A stretch of DNA of 64,000 bases, from positions 41,111 to 105,110 of the forward strand of contig NZ_QGTQ01000022.1 of the NCBI RefSeq assembly GCF_003182255.1, given 5' to 3'. Below are positions 62,101 through 64,000 of this stretch, one piece after another. How positions within the stretch are numbered: position 1 is the stretch's first letter; each line of letters opens with the position of its first letter. Both the position numbers and the translations under genes were made by a program. Source of the DNA: Paenibacillus cellulosilyticus. GTDB taxonomy: Bacteria > Bacillota > Bacilli > Paenibacillales > Paenibacillaceae. The notes beneath the pieces are model-generated. The model made no database searches and was not told the origin of the DNA. It was given only the letters and a program-made list of their open reading frames with translations.

Positions 62101-63795
62101 AAGCCAGGCGAAGGCGGTCAGCTGCCAGGCCTGAAGGTGTACCCATGGATCGCTAATGCACGGGGTTCAACGCCGGGTGTAGGTCTCATCTCGCCACCTC
62201 CTCACCATGATATTTATTCGATTGAGGACTTGGCAGAGCTGATCCACGATTTGAAAAATGCGAACCCACGCGCACGCATCAACGTAAAACTCGTTTCCGA
62301 GGTTGGCGTTGGCACGATCGCAGCTGGTGTAGCCAAAGGCCGCGCTGACGTTATCATGGTCAGCGGTTATGATGGCGGTACGGGCGCTTCGCCGATCAAC
62401 TCGCTCAAACATGCGGGTCTCCCATGGGAGCTTGGTCTAGCAGAGACGCACCAGACGCTCATGCTGAACAACCTGCGCGATCGTGTCGTGATCGAGACGG
62501 ACGGCAAAATGATGAACGGCCGCGACGTAGCAATCGCTGCATTGCTCGGCGCTGAGGAATATGGCTTCGCAACGGCTCCGCTGATCGTTCTTGGCTGCGT
62601 GATGATGCGCGTCTGCCAGCTCGATACGTGTCCGGTTGGCGTAGCAACGCAGAACCCTGAGCTTCGCAAGAAATTCATGGGCGACCCAAGCCACGTCGTG
62701 AACTACCTGCGCTTCATCGCAGAAGAGCTTCGTGAGATTATGGCAGAGCTTGGCTTCCGCACGCTGAATGAAATGATCGGCCGCGTCGACCTGCTCGAGA
62801 CGAAGGAGCTCGCAGAGAGCAGCAAGGCGTCCCAGCTCGACCTGACACCGCTGCTGCACCAATTCGATGTTGCGGAAGGCGCAGCGCGTCACAACGTACA
62901 GGAACAGAACCATGGGCTCGAGCTGTCGCTTGACGTGACGAAGCTTATCCCAGCGGCTGCAGCGGCGCTTGAGACGGGTGAGAAAGTGCGCGGCACTTTC
63001 CCAATCCTGAACACGAACCGCGTAGTGGGTACGATTCTCGGCAGCGAAGTGACGACACGTTATGGCGCGAAGGGGTTGCCGGATGATACGATCAACTTCC
63101 ACTTCGTCGGTACGGCGGGTCAAAGCTTCGGTGCATTCATTCCGAAGGGCATGACGCTCTCGATCGAAGGCGATTCGAACGACTATGTAGGTAAAGGTCA
63201 ATCCGGTGGTAAAATCATCGTTGCTCCTTCACCGAAAGCAACGTTCGAAGCAGAGAACAACGTCATCATCGGCAACACGGCGTTCTACGGCGCAACGAGC
63301 GGCGAGGCTTATGTACGCGGTATCGCGGGCGAGCGCTTCGCTGTACGTAACTCGGGCGTTAACGTCGTCGTAGAGGGCGTAGGCGACCACGGCTGCGAAT
63401 ACATGACCGGCGGACGCGTCGTCGTTCTAGGCGGCACAGGCCGCAACTTCGCGGCTGGTATGTCCGGCGGCATCGCATACGTACTGGATGAGGCAGGCGA
63501 CTTCTACAACAACTGCAACCTCGAGATGGTGCTCCTGGAGCGCGTAGAGGAAGCACGCGACGAGGTAGAGCTGCGCGGCATGATCGAGCGCCACGTCGAG
63601 CTGACGGGCAGCGCGCCAGGCGCACGCGTCCTGGGCGACTGGGAAGCGAGCCTGAAGAAGTTCGTGAAGGTTATTCCGAAGGACTACAAGAAGATGCTGG
63701 ATCAAATCCGCAAGGCCGAGGACAACGGCTACGAGGGCGACGAAGCGCTTCTGGAAGCGTTCGAGGCGAACAAGCGCGAGCTGGCACGGGTTTAA
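59200..63795 (+). CDS. gltB: Glutamate synthase (NADPH), large subunit
   Basis: 1531 residues from the ATG at 59200 (AGAAAGG nine bases upstream). A 23-residue propeptide precedes Cys24 of [13 protein letters not shown], the N-terminal nucleophile of the glutaminase domain (~24-430). The central domain follows to ~800, then the FMN-binding synthase domain (~850-1220, with [13 protein letters not shown] and [20 protein letters not shown]) with the 3Fe-4S Cys cluster [15 protein letters not shown] near 1133, and the C-terminal beta-helix domain ([21 protein letters not shown]). It makes two glutamates from glutamine and 2-oxoglutarate and needs the small subunit GltD, not present in the window. 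Bacillus calls the large subunit gltA. Confidence 0.97.
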   Translation: MSENIFGLPPKQGLYNPQYEKDACGMGFVANIKGRKSHKIIRQALTLLENMEHRGGQGSEPNTGDGAGIMLQIPHEFFKAEMKQQGIELPAEEQYAVGMLFLPLEDELRNEQERKLEAIIAEEGQQLIGWRTVPTNDSKLGASALKVKPFVRQVFIGRNAALADTLAFERKLYVIRKRAELAIRFGGGEGADRFYFSSLSTKKIVYKGMLTTEQVRSFYQELNNEAVVTAIALVHSRFSTNTFPSWERAHPFHYLIHNGEINTLRGNINWMHARQSLFETELFGEDLPKVKPIISPDGSDTAMFDNVLEFMYLSGRSLPHAMMMMVPEPWANHETMSDEKKAFYEYHACLMEPWDGPAAMAFTDGKMIGATLDRNGLRPARYYVTKDDHIILGSEAGTVEIPAEDILYKDRLRPGRMLLVDTEAGQILSDEEVKLKIAQENPYRDWLDEHLVTLEDLPEAPEVPEPDHDTVQQRQQAFGFTFEDIRKIIEPMATSGQEPLASMGYDAPLAVLSERPQRLYNYFKQLFAQVTNPPIDAIREELVTSTVTTIGTERNLLNPEPESARHITLDTPILSNEEFAKLRHVRRPGFKAITLPIFFEAAKGEEGLREAIQLMCEAADRVIAKGHNILILSDRGIDRDNAAIPALLAVSALHHHLIRQGTRTRASILLESGEPREVHHYALLLGYGVSAVNPYLVFESLDDMINEGMMRGVKHEKAVKNYIKAATKGVVKVLSKMGISTIQSYRGAQIFEAVGLKKELIDQYFTWTESRIGGIGLDTIAEETLKHHNRAFAEQEGAERELDSGGDYQWRKDGEDHLFSPQTIHTLQMASRSNDYKLYKKFSTLVQGENRKHMTLRSLLTFKQGRTPVALEEVESVESIVKRFKSGAMSYGSISQEAHESLAIAMNRLGGKSNTGEGGENPERFIPDANGDSRRSAIKQVASGRFGVTSNYLVNADEIQIKMAQGAKPGEGGQLPGLKVYPWIANARGSTPGVGLISPPPHHDIYSIEDLAELIHDLKNANPRARINVKLVSEVGVGTIAAGVAKGRADVIMVSGYDGGTGASPINSLKHAGLPWELGLAETHQTLMLNNLRDRVVIETDGKMMNGRDVAIAALLGAEEYGFATAPLIVLGCVMMRVCQLDTCPVGVATQNPELRKKFMGDPSHVVNYLRFIAEELREIMAELGFRTLNEMIGRVDLLETKELAESSKASQLDLTPLLHQFDVAEGAARHNVQEQNHGLELSLDVTKLIPAAAAALETGEKVRGTFPILNTNRVVGTILGSEVTTRYGAKGLPDDTINFHFVGTAGQSFGAFIPKGMTLSIEGDSNDYVGKGQSGGKIIVAPSPKATFEAENNVIIGNTAFYGATSGEAYVRGIAGERFAVRNSGVNVVVEGVGDHGCEYMTGGRVVVLGGTGRNFAAGMSGGIAYVLDEAGDFYNNCNLEMVLLERVEEARDEVELRGMIERHVELTGSAPGARVLGDWEASLKKFVKVIPKDYKKMLDQIRKAEDNGYEGDEALLEAFEANKRELARV

Positions 63796-63822
63796 TAATT
63801 AAATAAAGGAAGCAACAATAAA

Positions 63823-63875
63823 GGGGCTGTCCCAAAAGGTCATAAAATTTGACCTTAGGACAGCCCCTGTTTTTT
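63823..63875. mobile_element. Left end of an IS1182-like insertion sequence with terminator hairpin
   Basis: GGGGCTGTCCCAAAAGGTCA begins the element about 27 bp after the gltB stop. It is part of a large hairpin, since AGGACAGCCCCT follows, and then TTTTTTTT. The hairpin would stop transcription entering from gltB. The right end is outside the window. Confidence 0.7.
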
Positions 63876-63896
63876 TTCTAATAGGAAACACAAAGA

Positions 63897-63953
63897 AACC
63901 GTTCCTTGGTAAAATGGAAGTGCGACCCACCATTTACGAAAGGAACGGTTTCT
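63897..63953 (+). promoter_or_regulatory. Hairpin hiding the transposase ribosome site
   Basis: GAAACCGTTCCTT plus GGTAAAATGG pairs with CCATTTAC plus AAAGGAACGGTTTC. The downstream arm contains the ribosome site AAAGGAACGG. Read-through RNA would fold and block translation, whereas a transcript starting inside the loop would not. Confidence 0.55.
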
Positions 63954-64000
63954 TTGTACATTCAATATACCATGGATCAACTTTGCCTGCCAATGGACCT
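63954..64000 (+). CDS. IS1182-family transposase, N-terminal fragment (continues outside window)
   Basis: A TTG start at 63954 reads LYIQYTMDQLCLPMDL up to the window edge (start translated as Met). This is the usual beginning of IS1182-type transposases in Paenibacillus and relatives. AAAGGAACGG lies eleven bases upstream. Only the first 15 codons are visible, so the family call rests on that short match and on the terminal hairpin. Confidence 0.65.
   Translation, partial: MYIQYTMDQLCLPMD

Overview
The window looks like chromosomal DNA of a Paenibacillus-type Firmicute (family Paenibacillaceae). The evidence is moderate GC with strong AGGAGG-type ribosome binding sites, kapB, a CvfC/YpgR protein, a Btr-Feu siderophore locus, Lpl-type sugar uptake with an AraC-type membrane sensor, YhgE/Pip with its TetR regulator, SLH and copper-amine-oxidase-stalk surface proteins, and abundant hairpin repeats between genes. 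No rRNA or tRNA gene was seen.

Region by region. (1) 1-14523: a scavenging cluster with two M20 amidohydrolases, a DinB-fold protein, three flavin-dependent luciferase-like monooxygenases, a complete Dpp/Opp-type ABC importer with fused ATPases, and an MFS exporter. It forms two transcription units separated by a terminator and a 51-bp repeat array. The gene set recalls the Bacillus yxe/ytm organosulfur operons, and a CymR-like palindrome precedes the second unit. (2) 15130-16514: a small membrane protein and an acetyl-esterase-like hydrolase on the minus strand, with a candidate small RNA between them. (3) 16738-23831: an LplB-LplC-LplA sugar importer plus a membrane AraC-type regulator. The two permease genes are split by 1.1 kb of hairpin repeats. 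(4) 24209-27594: a transglutaminase-like protein, four tandem candidate sRNA genes, and the HEAT-repeat protein CvfC. (5) 27819-34098: an oxidoreductase, an ABC-F ATPase, a zinc-ribbon protein, an AT-rich two-gene module, and an SH3-NlpC/P60 cell-wall hydrolase behind a leader with terminators. (6) 34415-37822: a divergent AraC regulator and alpha-xylosidase pair. (7) 38492-46138: a Fur-controlled siderophore locus with an AraC-binding-protein fusion regulator, lipoprotein, two permeases, a double esterase and a nitroreductase. (8) 46505-52676: a holin-like type I toxin with an antisense RNA, an RDD protein, a CAP/SLH surface protein, malic enzyme, a glycosyltransferase and kapB. (9) 52768-53845: 22 copies of a 51-bp repeat. 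(10) 54152-58756: TetR, YhgE and an SGNH hydrolase. (11) 59200 to the end: the glutamate synthase large subunit, followed 27 bp later by the start of an IS1182-like element.

Two non-coding patterns stand out. One is a five-member family of short minus-strand RNA genes, four of them in tandem, each with a -10 box, 11-bp direct repeats upstream, a conserved C-rich 5' end and an intrinsic terminator. The other is a superfamily of intergenic arrays at several separate loci that all keep a 51-bp period and a palindrome in each unit (usually bracketed by TTAG/CTAA-like ends), while the inner palindrome arms differ from locus to locus and stay self-complementary.
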